Below are positions 54,760-63,434 of a stretch of 64,000 nt of DNA, piece after piece. The position numbers and the translations under genes were made by a program. The notes beneath the pieces were generated by a model. It made no database searches. It had not been told where the DNA came from and worked only from the letters and a program-made list of their open reading frames with translations. Each line of letters starts with the position of its first letter. Within the stretch, counting starts at the first letter, position 1. Origin of the DNA: Oceanibaculum indicum P24 (GTDB lineage Bacteria > Pseudomonadota > Alphaproteobacteria > Oceanibaculales > Oceanibaculaceae); NCBI RefSeq assembly GCF_000299935.1, contig NZ_AMRL01000003.1, positions 176,390-240,389 on the forward strand. Direction: 5' to 3'.

Positions 54760-56291
54760 GTAGCAGCCTGCGCATCGTGCTGGGCGACCAGCTGAGCCGC
54801 GACCTTTCCGCACTCGACGGTCTCGACCCCGCCCGCGACGTGGTGCTGATGGCCGAGGTGGCGGATGAGGCGACCTATGTCCCGCATCACAGGCAGAAGA
54901 TCGCCTTCATCCTGTCGGCCATGCGGCACTTCGCAGCGGAACTGCGGGCCGAAGGCATCACCGTCGATTATGTGAGGCTCGACGATCCGCAGAATACCGG
55001 TAGCTTCACCGGCGAGGTAAAGCGCACGGCGGCACGGCACAAGCCGGCGCGGATCATCGTGACCGAACCAGGCGAATGGCGCGTGCTGCAGGCTATGCGC
55101 GGCTGGGAGGGTGAAACCGGACTTTCCGTCGATATCCGCGAGGATACGCGCTTCTTCGCCAGCCGCCGGCGCTTTGCGCGCTGGGCCGCGGACCGGCGCA
55201 GCTACCGCATGGAATTCTTCTACCGCGAAATGCGGCGCGAGACCGGCATCCTGCTAACACCGGATGGTGAGCCGGAAGGCGGGCACTGGAACTATGATGC
55301 GGAGAACCGCAAGCCGCTGCCCATAGGCTACACCCTGCCGAAACGGCAGCGTTTCGCGCCGGATGCGACGACGCGGGAGGTGCTGGACCTCGTCGCCCGG
55401 CGCTTCCCCGACAATTTCGGCGATCTGGAGCCGTTCGGCTGGGCGGTGACGCGGGCGGATGCGCTGGCGGCGCTGGAGGATTTCCTTGCCCACTCTCTCC
55501 CCCGCTTCGGCGATTATCAGGACGCGATGAAGCGGCAGGCCCCTTTCCTGCATCACGGGCTGATCGCGCCCTATCTGAATATCGGCCTGCTGGGCCCGCG
55601 TGAGGTGTGCGCCGCTGCCGAGGCGGAATATCGCGAAGGCCGCGCGCCGCTGAACGCGGTGGAGGGCTTCATCCGGCAGATTCTCGGCTGGCGGGAGTAT
55701 GTGCGCGGCCTCTACTGGCACCGCATGCCGGACTATGCGGAGAGCAACGCGCTGGACGCACACCGCCCGCTGCCCTGGTTCTACTGGAGCGGCGAGACCA
55801 GGATGAACTGCCTCAGCGAGGTCATTGGCCAGACCCGCCAGCACGCCTATTCCCACCATATCCAGCGGCTGATGGTGACCGGCAATTTCGCATTGCTGGC
55901 CGGCATCGACCCGAAGCAGGTGGAGGAATGGTATCTGGCCGTCTATGCCGATGCCTTCGAATGGGTGGAACTGCCCAACACCCATGGCATGGCGCTGTTC
56001 GCCGATGGCGGCATCATGGCCAGCAAGCCCTATGCGGCGTCCGGCGCCTATATCGACCGCATGTCGGATTTCTGCGGCAGCTGCGCCTATAAGGTAAAGC
56101 AGAAGAGCGGCCATGAGGCCTGCCCCTTCAACTATCTCTACTGGGCCTTCCTGATCCGCAACGAGAGGGTGCTGAAGGGCAATCCGCGCCTCGCCATGCC
56201 CTACCGCACGCTGGCGAAATGGCCGGCGGAACGGCTCAGCGCCATCACCCGCGAGGCGGAAAGCTTCCTCAACAGCCTCGACGCCTCTTGA
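54756..56291 (+). CDS. Iron-sulfur bacterial cryptochrome / (6-4) photolyase-type protein
   Basis: A 511-residue member of the deoxyribodipyrimidine photolyase-related family (FeS-BCP, as PhrB and CryB). The four 4Fe-4S cysteines are C352, C440, C443 and C456, with the 88/3/13 spacing of PhrB. FAD-binding and substrate regions are preserved (RQILGWREYVRGLYWHRMP, HHIQRLMVTGNFALL, ELPNTHGMALFADGG). Such proteins repair (6-4) photoproducts or act as light sensors. Coupled to DUF2256. Confidence 0.96.
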   Translation: MSSSLRIVLGDQLSRDLSALDGLDPARDVVLMAEVADEATYVPHHRQKIAFILSAMRHFAAELRAEGITVDYVRLDDPQNTGSFTGEVKRTAARHKPARIIVTEPGEWRVLQAMRGWEGETGLSVDIREDTRFFASRRRFARWAADRRSYRMEFFYREMRRETGILLTPDGEPEGGHWNYDAENRKPLPIGYTLPKRQRFAPDATTREVLDLVARRFPDNFGDLEPFGWAVTRADALAALEDFLAHSLPRFGDYQDAMKRQAPFLHHGLIAPYLNIGLLGPREVCAAAEAEYREGRAPLNAVEGFIRQILGWREYVRGLYWHRMPDYAESNALDAHRPLPWFYWSGETRMNCLSEVIGQTRQHAYSHHIQRLMVTGNFALLAGIDPKQVEEWYLAVYADAFEWVELPNTHGMALFADGGIMASKPYAASGAYIDRMSDFCGSCAYKVKQKSGHEACPFNYLYWAFLIRNERVLKGNPRLAMPYRTLAKWPAERLSAITREAESFLNSLDAS

Positions 56292-56347
56292 CCTTCCCGT
56301 TGCGGGAAGCCCTATCTCGGAACGATCCGACAGGAAAGGAGAGAGGA

Positions 56348-56554
56348 ATGGCGTTGTTCAAGGTGACCGGCATGAGCTGCGGCCATTGCGTGAAGGCAGT
56401 CGAAAATGCCGTGCATGAAGCAGCCCCGCAGGCGACGGTCAGCGTCGATCTGGCCGCCGGGACGGTGCGCACGGATGGTATCGCGCCTGACGCCGCAAAG
56501 GCCGCCATTGAGGAGGCCGGCTATGAGGTGACGGACACGCTGGAAGCAGCGTGA
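56348..56554 (+). CDS. Heavy-metal-associated domain protein (CopZ-like)
   Basis: A 68-residue ferredoxin-fold metal chaperone. The copper site is MSCGHC at residues 9-14 and the rest matches HMA domains (AKAAIEEAGYEV). A strong GGAGAGAGG-type Shine-Dalgarno precedes ATG at 56348. No copper ATPase is adjacent. Its stop overlaps the cytochrome gene start. Confidence 0.93.
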   Translation: MALFKVTGMSCGHCVKAVENAVHEAAPQATVSVDLAAGTVRTDGIAPDAAKAAIEEAGYEVTDTLEAA

Positions 56555-57036
56555 CGATGAATCGGAACCGCTGGCTCGCCCTCGGCGCCCTGTTGCTTCT
56601 TGTGGCCGCCGGCGGTGCCGCCTGGCAGGTCGTCGTCCCATCCCCGGCCTCTGGCGCCCTGCCGCCCATAGATCCCGGCGATACGGAACAGGTCGCGCTG
56701 GGGCGCGATGTCTATGCCGCGCAATGCGCCGTCTGCCATGGCGCACGGCTGGAAGGCCAGCCGGACTGGCAGGTACGCCTGCCTAACGGGCGCCTGCCCG
56801 CCCCGCCGCACGATGCCAGCGGCCATACCTGGCACCATCCCGACAGCCAGCTTTTCGCCATCACGAAATACGGCATCGGCCCCTTCGCGCCGCAAGACTA
56901 TCAGAGTGACATGCCAGCCTTCGAGGGGGTGCTGAGCAACGCCGAGATCGCCGCCGTGCTGGCCTTCATCAAGAGCACATGGCCGCGGGAAATCCGCCAG
57001 CGCCATGACAGCCTTAACCGAAACGCAATAAAGTAA
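56551..57036 (+). CDS. Membrane-anchored monoheme cytochrome c
   Basis: A 161-residue class I-like cytochrome c with an N-terminal hydrophobic anchor (LALGALLLLVAAGGAAW) and one heme site, CAVCH. A Met ligand is probable in SDMPAFEGVLSNAEIAAVLAF. Start GTG at 56551 overlaps the CopZ-like stop; ATG at 56557 is also possible. Its redox partner is not in the window. Confidence 0.9.
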   Translation: MTMNRNRWLALGALLLLVAAGGAAWQVVVPSPASGALPPIDPGDTEQVALGRDVYAAQCAVCHGARLEGQPDWQVRLPNGRLPAPPHDASGHTWHHPDSQLFAITKYGIGPFAPQDYQSDMPAFEGVLSNAEIAAVLAFIKSTWPREIRQRHDSLNRNAIK

Positions 57037-57174
57037 ATACAGCGCCAGTTTTCTTAATGAAAACGAGTCACCCCAAGAAACATATCACGATTTATTTATA
57101 GTACAAATAAAAACAATCATTACACACTATCGGAATAAGTAACTATACAAATTCAAATATTCAACGCCATGTTG

Positions 57175-57202
57175 TTGACATTATTCAAGGTTCGTGCATA
57201 AT
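57175..57202 (+). promoter_or_regulatory. Sigma70-like promoter
   Basis: TTGACA (57175-57180), 16-nt spacer and CATAAT (57197-57202). The start point would be near 57209, only 75 nt before an intrinsic terminator and 227 nt before the transporter start. Confidence 0.65.
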
Positions 57203-57208
57203 TACCCT

Positions 57209-57283
57209 TGGGTATATATGGAAATATCCCTTTGGAAGATTGAATTCTGAAAAATCCGCCATGCTCTGGCGGATTTATTTTTT
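57209..57283 (+). ncRNA. Candidate short RNA or attenuator leader of the BCCT gene
   Basis: Predicted transcript of about 75 nt between promoter and terminator. It holds a first hairpin with GGG/CCC and ATAT/ATAT stems and one bulged T (57210-57230), and then the terminator. It could be a free small RNA or a transcription attenuator for the osmolyte transporter. No known riboswitch class is recognised, and no short peptide with a ribosome site is seen. Confidence 0.5.
57252..57283 (+). terminator. Intrinsic terminator upstream of the BCCT gene
   Basis: AAATCCGCC (57252-57260) pairs with GGCGGATTT (57268-57276) over 9 bp with a 7-nt loop, followed by TATTTTTT. It is far from the cytochrome stop (216 nt) but close to the promoter at 57175. 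Confidence 0.85.
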
Positions 57284-57435
57284 AACCGATTGTCAGGACC
57301 CTGCTGTCAGTAGCGCGCGTGGCTCCGGGCCGCGCCAGCCAGCCGAAACCGAGGGAGTGATTTGGCGCCTTGTGCCGCCCCCGACGCACCCCGCCATTGG
57401 CCTGATCAGGGTCCCGACCAAAAAAGGAGGGGACA

Positions 57436-59055
57436 TTGAGCTCCGAAACTTACGAGACGCCACCCGATGGCGACGTCCAGCAGATTGAGACCGACTACGA
57501 GGTTGGCCAGGACAATATCCAGCCCAGCATCGGTCCGTTCGGGCTGGACATCCATAATCCGGTCTTCCTGATCTCGGGCCTGACCATTGTCGCCTTCGTC
57601 TTCCTGGCGCTGGCGCTGCCGGGCCTGGCGGCTGACTTCTTCGGCTGGCTGCGGCCGGCCATCACCTCGACCTTCGACTGGTTCTTCCTGCTGTCGGCCA
57701 ACATCTTCGTGCTGGTGTGTCTGGTTATCGTCGTTTCCCCGCTCGGGCGGGTACGCATCGGCGGCACCGAGGCGACGCCGGATTATTCCTATGCCACCTG
57801 GTTCGCGATGCTGTTCGCTGCCGGCATGGGCATCGGCCTGATGTTCTTCGGTGTGTCCGAGCCGATCTCGCACTTCTCCGCCTCAGTCGCGGAAGGGGCG
57901 GGCGGTCCTGACAGCTGGGCACCGCTGGCCGGTGCTGCCGGTGATCCGGTCGAGGCACAGCGCCTTGGCCTTGCCGCCACCATCTTCCACTGGGGCCTGC
58001 ACCCGTGGGCGATCTATGCCGTGGTCGCGCTGGCGCTGGCGTTGTTCAGCTTCAACAAGGGGCTGCCGCTCAGCATGCGCTCGATCTTCTATCCGGTCTT
58101 CGGCGAGCGTGTCTGGGGCTGGACCGGCCATGTGATCGACATTCTGGCGGTGTTCGCCACCCTGTTCGGCCTTGCCACCTCGCTGGGTATCGGCGCCGAG
58201 CAGGCCAATGCCGGCCTCGAATTCCTGTTCGGCGTGCCGGAGGGCGAAACCTCCAAGGTGCTGCTGATCATCGGCATCACCGGCATCGCCACCATCTCCG
58301 TGCTGGCCGGCCTCGACAAGGGTGTCAGGCGGCTGTCGGAGGTCAACATGGTGCTGGCCGCCCTGCTGTTGCTGTTCGTCATCTTCGTCGGCCCGACGAC
58401 GGTGATCCTGTCGGACTTCTTCGGCAATCTGGGCGCCTATGCCGAGTATCTGCCGGCGCTGTCAAACCCGTTCGGCCGTGAGGATGCCAATTTCAGCCAG
58501 GGCTGGACGGCCTTCTACTGGGCCTGGTGGATTTCCTGGTCGCCCTTCGTCGGCATGTTCATCGCCCGTGTCAGCCGTGGCCGCACGGTGCGGGAGTTCA
58601 TCATCTGCGTGCTGATCATCCCGTCCATCGTTTCGGTGCTGTGGATGACCGCCTTCGGTGGCACTGCCGTGCACCTGATCGTGGACCAGGGCTATCAGGC
58701 GGTGGCCGACGCGGCGCTGGAGCTGAAGCTGTTCGTCATGCTGGAGGCGCTGCCGCTGACGGCGATCGCCTCCTTCATCGGCATCGTGCTGGTGATCGTG
58801 TTCTTCGTCACCTCGTCGGATTCCGGCTCGCTGGTGATCGACACCATCACCGCCGGCGGCAAGACCCATGCGCCGAAGCCGCAGCGCGTGTTCTGGTGCG
58901 CCTTCGAGGGTCTGGTGGCGATTGCCCTGCTGCTGGGTGGCGGATTGACAGCGCTACAGGCGGCAGCGGTCTCGACCGGCCTGCCCTTCACGCTGGTGCT
59001 GCTGCTCGGCTGCTACGCCCTGTTCAAGGGGCTGGCAAGCGAGCCACGCGGCTGA
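57436..59055 (+). CDS. BCCT family betaine/choline/carnitine transporter
   Basis: A 539-residue transporter with twelve hydrophobic segments. The BCCT signature is present: FYWAWWISWSPFVGMFIARV then SRGRTVREF, and the glycine-rich MLFAAGMGIGLMFFGVSEP helix in the first half. The likely cargo is glycine betaine or another osmolyte, imported with Na+ or H+. The start is TTG at 57436, supported by AAAGGAGGGG just upstream. A leader with a terminator precedes it. Confidence 0.95.
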   Translation: MSSETYETPPDGDVQQIETDYEVGQDNIQPSIGPFGLDIHNPVFLISGLTIVAFVFLALALPGLAADFFGWLRPAITSTFDWFFLLSANIFVLVCLVIVVSPLGRVRIGGTEATPDYSYATWFAMLFAAGMGIGLMFFGVSEPISHFSASVAEGAGGPDSWAPLAGAAGDPVEAQRLGLAATIFHWGLHPWAIYAVVALALALFSFNKGLPLSMRSIFYPVFGERVWGWTGHVIDILAVFATLFGLATSLGIGAEQANAGLEFLFGVPEGETSKVLLIIGITGIATISVLAGLDKGVRRLSEVNMVLAALLLLFVIFVGPTTVILSDFFGNLGAYAEYLPALSNPFGREDANFSQGWTAFYWAWWISWSPFVGMFIARVSRGRTVREFIICVLIIPSIVSVLWMTAFGGTAVHLIVDQGYQAVADAALELKLFVMLEALPLTAIASFIGIVLVIVFFVTSSDSGSLVIDTITAGGKTHAPKPQRVFWCAFEGLVAIALLLGGGLTALQAAAVSTGLPFTLVLLLGCYALFKGLASEPRG

Positions 59056-59082
59056 CGATCCAGACCTAAGCGTCTGAAGAAC

Positions 59083-59114
59083 CCCCGTCAGGCACCGCCT
59101 GGCGGGGATTTTTC
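59083..59114 (+). terminator. Intrinsic terminator after the BCCT gene
   Basis: CCCCGTCAGGC (59083-59093) pairs with GCCTGGCGGGG (59097-59107), 11 bp with one G-T pair and a 3-nt loop, then ATTTTT. It ends the transporter message before the FkbM gene. Confidence 0.88.
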
Positions 59115-59157
59115 GTTCCCGATGGGCTATCTCGCGCAATGCCCTATCTTGTGCGCC

Positions 59158-59904
59158 ATGGAAATCGCCAGCGCAATCGGGCTTGCCCGGTCCCTCGTCC
59201 AATACCGGCTGAACCTGCCGAAGCAGCGCCGGCTGCGCCATCTCTATGGCCAGTTCGTGCGGCCGGGCGATCTGGCGTTCGATGTCGGCGCGCATCTGGG
59301 CGACCGGACATGGGCGCTGCGCGCGCTGGGCTGCCGGGCGGTGGCAGTGGAGCCGCAGCCATTGCCCGCACGGTTCCTCCACCGGCTCTATGGCGCCGCA
59401 CCGGATGTGGCGCTGGAGCGTTGCGCGCTGGGGGCCGAGCCCGGCACGGCGGAGCTGCTGATCAGCCGCCGCCATCCGACCGTCTCCAGCCTGTCCGCCG
59501 GCTGGGTCGAACAGGCCAGGGCGAGCGACGGGTTCAGGCGCGTCAGCTGGGACCGGCGGGTGACCGTCGCGGTCGAGACGCTGGACGGGCTGATCGCGCG
59601 GCACGGCCTGCCCGCCTTCTGCAAGATCGACGTCGAGGGGTTCGAGTGCGCGGTGCTGCGCGGCCTTTCCCGGCCGATCCCGGCCCTGTCCTTCGAATTC
59701 CTGGCGGCCCGTCCCGACCTCACCGAGGACTGCCTGAAGGAGGCGGCCCGCATCGCCCCTTACCGCTGCAACATTGCCTATGGGGAGAGCCTGCGGCTGG
59801 CCCTGCCGGACTGGCCGGAGATCGCCGATTTCCGGGCCGTACTCCGCACACTGCCGGCGGAAGTCGTCTCCGGCGATATCTATCTTCGCCTGCCCCGGCC
59901 CTAA
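59158..59904 (+). CDS. FkbM family methyltransferase
   Basis: A 248-residue SAM-dependent methyltransferase of the FkbM type. Motif I is FDVGAHLGDRTWALRALG and the later FCKIDVEGFECAVLRGL is the family hallmark. These enzymes methylate hydroxyls of sugars or polyketides. ATG at 59158 is preferred over one 12 codons upstream, which lies against the terminator. It seems to stand alone. Confidence 0.9.
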   Translation: MEIASAIGLARSLVQYRLNLPKQRRLRHLYGQFVRPGDLAFDVGAHLGDRTWALRALGCRAVAVEPQPLPARFLHRLYGAAPDVALERCALGAEPGTAELLISRRHPTVSSLSAGWVEQARASDGFRRVSWDRRVTVAVETLDGLIARHGLPAFCKIDVEGFECAVLRGLSRPIPALSFEFLAARPDLTEDCLKEAARIAPYRCNIAYGESLRLALPDWPEIADFRAVLRTLPAEVVSGDIYLRLPRP

Positions 59905-59948
59905 AAAATCCGGCCCGGCATGGCCATATCGGGTCAAATCCGATAGGT

Positions 59949-59970
59949 TTGACATACGCATGCTGCGTAT
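59949..59970 (+). promoter_or_regulatory. Candidate promoter/operator of the FKBP gene
   Basis: TTGACA (59949-59954) overlaps an inverted repeat ATACGCA - TGC - TGCGTAT (59954-59970), 35 nt before the FKBP start. No good -10 lies at 17 nt. The palindrome could be a repressor or activator site. Confidence 0.35.
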
Positions 59971-60005
59971 TGCGCAGATCGACAGACAAGACCAGGAGTA
60001 AGAAT

Positions 60006-60434
60006 ATGAGTGCAGCCAAAGCCGGCGATACGGTTCGCGTCCACTATACCGGAACCATTGCCGACGGCTCGACCTTCGACAGCTCGGTCGGCAATGAGCC
60101 GATCCAGTTCGTCATCGGCGAGGGCCGGGTGATCCCCGGTTTCGAACAGGCTGCCGTCGGCCTGACCCCGGGCGAAAGCCGGACCGTGACCATTCCGGCC
60201 GGCGAAGCCTATGGCGAGCACCGGGCCGACCTGGTGCAGGAGGTGGAGCGTGCCTCCCTGCCGGCCGAGATCGAGTATGCCGAGGGGCTGCAGCTACAGG
60301 CGCAAGGGCCGAACCAGCAGCCGCTGATGCTGACCGTCACCTCGGTAACCGACGAGACCATCACGCTGGATGCCAACCACCCTCTGGCTGGCAAGGACCT
60401 GACCTTCGACATCGAGCTGGTCGAGATCGTCTGA
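60006..60434 (+). CDS. FKBP-type peptidyl-prolyl isomerase, SlyD-like
   Basis: A 142-residue FKBP with the insert-in-flap arrangement of SlyD: VRVHYTGTIADGSTFDSS, IGEGRVIPGFEQAAVGL, then EAYGEHRADLVQEVERASLP and GKDLTFDIELVEI. The protein speeds proline isomerisation and has chaperone activity. The His-rich metal tail of E. coli SlyD is absent. ATG at 60006 follows AGGAG at a good distance. Confidence 0.95.
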   Translation: MSAAKAGDTVRVHYTGTIADGSTFDSSVGNEPIQFVIGEGRVIPGFEQAAVGLTPGESRTVTIPAGEAYGEHRADLVQEVERASLPAEIEYAEGLQLQAQGPNQQPLMLTVTSVTDETITLDANHPLAGKDLTFDIELVEIV

Positions 60435-60458
60435 TCCCGCCTTCCAGCGTAAATACAG

Positions 60459-60486
60459 AAGCCCCGGCCCCGCGCCGGGGCTTTTT
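60459..60486 (+). terminator. Intrinsic terminator after the FKBP gene
   Basis: GCCCCGGC (60461-60468) pairs with GCCGGGGC (60474-60481), extended by A-T pairs, and is followed by TTTTT. A standard rho-independent terminator 25 nt past the stop. Confidence 0.92.
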
Positions 60487-60623
60487 GCGTCTGCCGTTTT
60501 TTCCCTCTGCCCTTGCGGGAGAGGGCTTCCCTTCTGCCCCCTGCCCTTAGAGGGGGACTGATCGTCGCTCCTCAAGACGAGGTCATGGCTGGAGCAGCGA
60601 CAGAGAATCAACGTTTACGACTA

Positions 60624-60727
60624 CCGTCACCCCCGCACTTGTTGCGGGGGTCCAGGCTTCCGTTAGCTGGATCGTCGGTCGAGTGGGTTGAACCCTGGAT
60701 TCCCGGGACAAGCCCGGGAATGACGGT
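60624..60727. repeat. Palindromic intergenic repeat, copy 2
   Basis: About 104 bp with the same build as 36947-37047: CCGTCACCCCCGCA and GTTGCGGGGGTCCAGG at the left, CCCTGGATTCCCGGGA and AAGCCCGGGAATGACGG at the right. Outer ends CCGTCA / TGACGG are inverted. The middle differs between the copies. Confidence 0.8.
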
Positions 60728-60770
60728 CGGAAAAATTGCACCGCAATGTGCCACAATGTGCCTTCACATT

Positions 60771-60918
60771 CCCTCTCCCCTTGCGGGAGAGGGTTGCGCA
60801 GGCTTACGAGCGCAAGCGAGTTAGCCGGAGCTGGGTGAGGGGGAACCGCATGGGCCGAGCCGCCCCCTCACCCGGTTCGCTTACGCTCACCACCCTCTCC
60901 CGCGTTGGGGAGAGGGTT
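60771..60918. repeat. Second palindromic repeat family
   Basis: About 148 bp with nested inverted blocks: CCCTCTCCCCTTGCGGGAGA on the left against CCCTCTCCCGCGTTGGGGAG on the right, and GGGTGAGGGGG against CCCCCTCACCC inside. A partial copy (CCCTTGCGGGAGAGGG) lies near 60511. It fills the space between the FKBP terminator and the xerC 3' end. Confidence 0.75.
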
Positions 60919-60940
60919 ATAGTTCCCTACAGTCCCGAGC

Positions 60941-61924
60941 CTACCGCCCCGCCCTTGGGTGGGCCATGCGGTGGACCGATTGCAGCCGCGCGCCATCGAC
61001 CTCGGTATAGCGCTGGGTGGTGGAGAGCGAGGCATGCCCCAGCAGTTCCTGAATGGCGCGCAGATCGCCGCCGCCGACCAGCAGATGCGTCGCGAAGCTG
61101 TGGCGCAGCGCATGCGGCGTCGCTGTCTCCGGCAGTCCCAGCGCCAGCCGCAACTTCTGCATCAGCCCCTGCGCAATACGGGGATTGAGCGGCCCGCCAC
61201 GAGTACCGAGGAACAGCGGTGTCGCCGCGTCGCCGGCATGCGGGCACAGCGCCAGATAGGCCGCTATCGCCTCGGTGACCGCCGGCAGCACCGGCACGAC
61301 GCGTTGCTTGTTGCCCTTGCCGGTAACCCGCATGACGCCGTCCGTGGGCACCGATCCACGCGTCAGCGACAGCGCCTCACCCAGGCGCAGCCCGCAGCCA
61401 TAGAGCAGCGTCACCAGCGCGGTGTCGCGGGCGATCACCCAGGCCTCTGCCTCGGGGGCGGCGACAATGTCCACCGCGCCGACCAGCACATCGGCCTCCG
61501 CCTCGCTCAGCGCCTTGGGCACCGCATGCGGCAGCTTGGGCGTGCGGACATTATGGATAGCGGCATTGGCCAGTCGCCCATGGCGCTCCAGAAACCGGAA
61601 GAATCCGCGCACCACGGAAAAGGCGCGCGCGGTTGAGGTGCGGGCATAATCCTCATTGGCGCGGGCGGCGAGATAGGCACGGAAATCGGCGGCGCGCAGC
61701 GCCTCAAGGTCGGTCAGGCCGACATCATTGCCAAGATGGCCCGACAGGAAGCCGATGAAGGCCGCCAGGTCGCGTCCATAGGCCTCCACCGTGTGTGGGG
61801 AGGCGCGCTTTTCGTCAGATAGCCATTGCTGCCAGTCGGCGATGGCGGCGGCAAGGTCGGGTGCGGCGCTGAAGCCGGTCGCCGCCGCAGCCTCCCGGCC
61901 TATTCCGCCGGCAGGTCGAGCCAT
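60941..61924 (-). CDS. xerC: Tyrosine recombinase XerC
   Basis: A 327-residue tyrosine recombinase for chromosome dimer resolution at dif. The catalytic residues are seen: Arg in GCGLRLGEALSL, Lys in VTGKGNKQRVVPV, HxxR in HALRHSFATHLL, His in LLGHASLSTTQRYT and the nucleophile Tyr in the same segment. An SAM-like DNA-binding domain forms the N-terminal third. Its start overlaps DUF484, the usual partner. Confidence 0.95.
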   Translation of the reverse strand: MARPAGGIGREAAAATGFSAAPDLAAAIADWQQWLSDEKRASPHTVEAYGRDLAAFIGFLSGHLGNDVGLTDLEALRAADFRAYLAARANEDYARTSTARAFSVVRGFFRFLERHGRLANAAIHNVRTPKLPHAVPKALSEAEADVLVGAVDIVAAPEAEAWVIARDTALVTLLYGCGLRLGEALSLTRGSVPTDGVMRVTGKGNKQRVVPVLPAVTEAIAAYLALCPHAGDAATPLFLGTRGGPLNPRIAQGLMQKLRLALGLPETATPHALRHSFATHLLVGGGDLRAIQELLGHASLSTTQRYTEVDGARLQSVHRMAHPRAGR

Positions 61925-62652
61925 AGCCGCACGCAGCCCGCCATGGCCCGGGACAGGAACAGCAGCAATTCCGTCCCCAGCCCGGGATGGAAGGCATCGG
62001 GGTCGCGCGCGCCCAGCACCAGCAGGCCGTTCGGCGCCTTGCTGGAGAAATGCAGCCGCACCATCGCGTCGGACCGGATCAGGCTGGCCAGCCCGCCGAA
62101 CACCTCGGGGTCACCATCAATGTCATTGCGCAGCCGCACCGGCTGACCGCTGCCCATCAGCTCGTCGATGGAGCCCTCGGCCAGGATGCGCACGCCGGCC
62201 ATGCGGTCGCCCGCCAGCAGGAAGCCGTTGGTCTCCACGCACAGCGCCACTGCATCGACATTCAGCATGATGGCGAGGTCGCTGGTGACGATCTCGATCA
62301 GATGCTCGAAGCTGGTGGCGTTCATCATCGCCAGCACCGCCTCATGCGCACGGGCCTGGTTGGCGGCGTTGGCGCGCACGGTGGTGATCAGGTGCTGGTG
62401 CTGCTCGGCCAGCCGGGCGAGTTCGCCGCGCTGGCGCTGCACCAGAAAATATTGCAGGTCCACCACCCCGTCCCCATTGTCCCGCGTCGGCGGCGTCAGC
62501 ACGTTGGCAAGGTGCGGATGCTGGACCAGGAAATCGGGATGCTTGCGCAGATAGCCATCGACCTCGGCGGCCGACAGCGGACGCGGGCCGGGCTGCACCG
62601 CTTCGGGCGAAGCGGTGCCGGCGCTGCGGGCGGTGCGGCTTTCCTCGGTCAT
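61900..62652 (-). CDS. DUF484 family protein
   Basis: A 250-residue DUF484 protein, a GAF-like protein that usually precedes xerC. Conserved blocks are VDGYLRKHPDFLVQHPHL and FLVQRQRGELARL. Function unknown. It overlaps xerC by 25 nt and lies 39 nt after fsa on the same strand. Confidence 0.93.
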   Translation of the reverse strand: MTEESRTARSAGTASPEAVQPGPRPLSAAEVDGYLRKHPDFLVQHPHLANVLTPPTRDNGDGVVDLQYFLVQRQRGELARLAEQHQHLITTVRANAANQARAHEAVLAMMNATSFEHLIEIVTSDLAIMLNVDAVALCVETNGFLLAGDRMAGVRILAEGSIDELMGSGQPVRLRNDIDGDPEVFGGLASLIRSDAMVRLHFSSKAPNGLLVLGARDPDAFHPGLGTELLLFLSRAMAGCVRLWLDLPAE

Positions 62653-62691
62653 ATGGCCTCAGTCATCGGGGTGATGTCCCTGTCATCGTCC

Positions 62692-63348
62692 TTAAAGGAT
62701 CGACTGGCCGGTCTTCTGCCAGTCGGCAAGGAAGGCCGCGAGGCCCTTGTCGGTCAGCGGATGGTTGAACAGCTGGCGCAGCGTCGAGGGCGGCACGGTG
62801 CAGACATCCGCCCCCAGCTTGGCGGCATCCACCACATGCACCGGGTTGCGGATCGAGGCGACCAGCACCTCGGTCGTGAAGGCCGGGTAATTGGCGTAGA
62901 TCTGCACGATGTCGGCGATCAGCTCCATGCCGTCCTGGCCGATATCGTCGAGCCGGCCGACGAAGGGCGAGACGTAGGTCGCCCCCGCCTTGGCGGCGAG
63001 GATCGCCTGCGCGGCGGAGAAGCACAGCGTGACGTTGGTCTTGATGCCTTCGTCGCTGAAGGTCTTGCAGGCCTTCAGGCCGGCCTGCGTCAGCGGCACC
63101 TTCACCACCACATTGTCGGCGATGCCGGCGAGGTAGCGGCCCTCGGCGACCATGCCGTCAGCCTCGGTGGCGGTCACTTCGGCGCTGACCGGGCCGGGCA
63201 CGATGGCGCAGATCTCGGCGATGACATCGGCCATCTTGCGGCCGCTCTTGGCGATCAGCGACGGGTTGGTGGTGACGCCGTCCAGCAGGCCGCTGGCGGC
63301 CAGCTCGCCAATCTCGGCGGTATCGGCGGTATCGACGAAGAATTTCAT
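62692..63348 (-). CDS. fsa: Fructose-6-phosphate aldolase / transaldolase-like
   Basis: A 218-residue protein of the FSA/TalC group. [17 protein letters not shown] and [13 protein letters not shown] open it; the Schiff-base Lys is in [13 protein letters not shown], and [14 protein letters not shown] follows. The short length fits fructose-6-phosphate aldolase or small transaldolase rather than classical transaldolase. It is divergent from priA, with 86 nt between. Confidence 0.93.
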   Translation of the reverse strand: MKFFVDTADTAEIGELAASGLLDGVTTNPSLIAKSGRKMADVIAEICAIVPGPVSAEVTATEADGMVAEGRYLAGIADNVVVKVPLTQAGLKACKTFSDEGIKTNVTLCFSAAQAILAAKAGATYVSPFVGRLDDIGQDGMELIADIVQIYANYPAFTTEVLVASIRNPVHVVDAAKLGADVCTVPPSTLRQLFNHPLTDKGLAAFLADWQKTGQSIL

Positions 63349-63434
63349 CGAGTAAGACTATCCTCAACATCGGAAATGACTTTATGGGTCGGGCAACGCT
63401 CGCATCCGGCCCTGCTCAGCGCTAAACCTACCGC

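Larger units (their letters stand above)
57037..57435. other. AT-rich intergenic region before the BCCT gene
   Basis: A 399-bp gap, strongly AT-rich up to about 57290. It carries a near-consensus promoter, a short structured leader and an intrinsic terminator, listed separately, and then a G/C-rich stretch leading to AAAGGAGGGG before the transporter start. A short frame covering 57240-57488 has no ribosome site of its own and is not believed to be a gene. Confidence 0.7.

Noticed and set aside
57240..57488. 82-codon + frame over the BCCT leader
   Set aside because: It starts inside the terminator region with no ribosome site and runs into the transporter gene out of frame.
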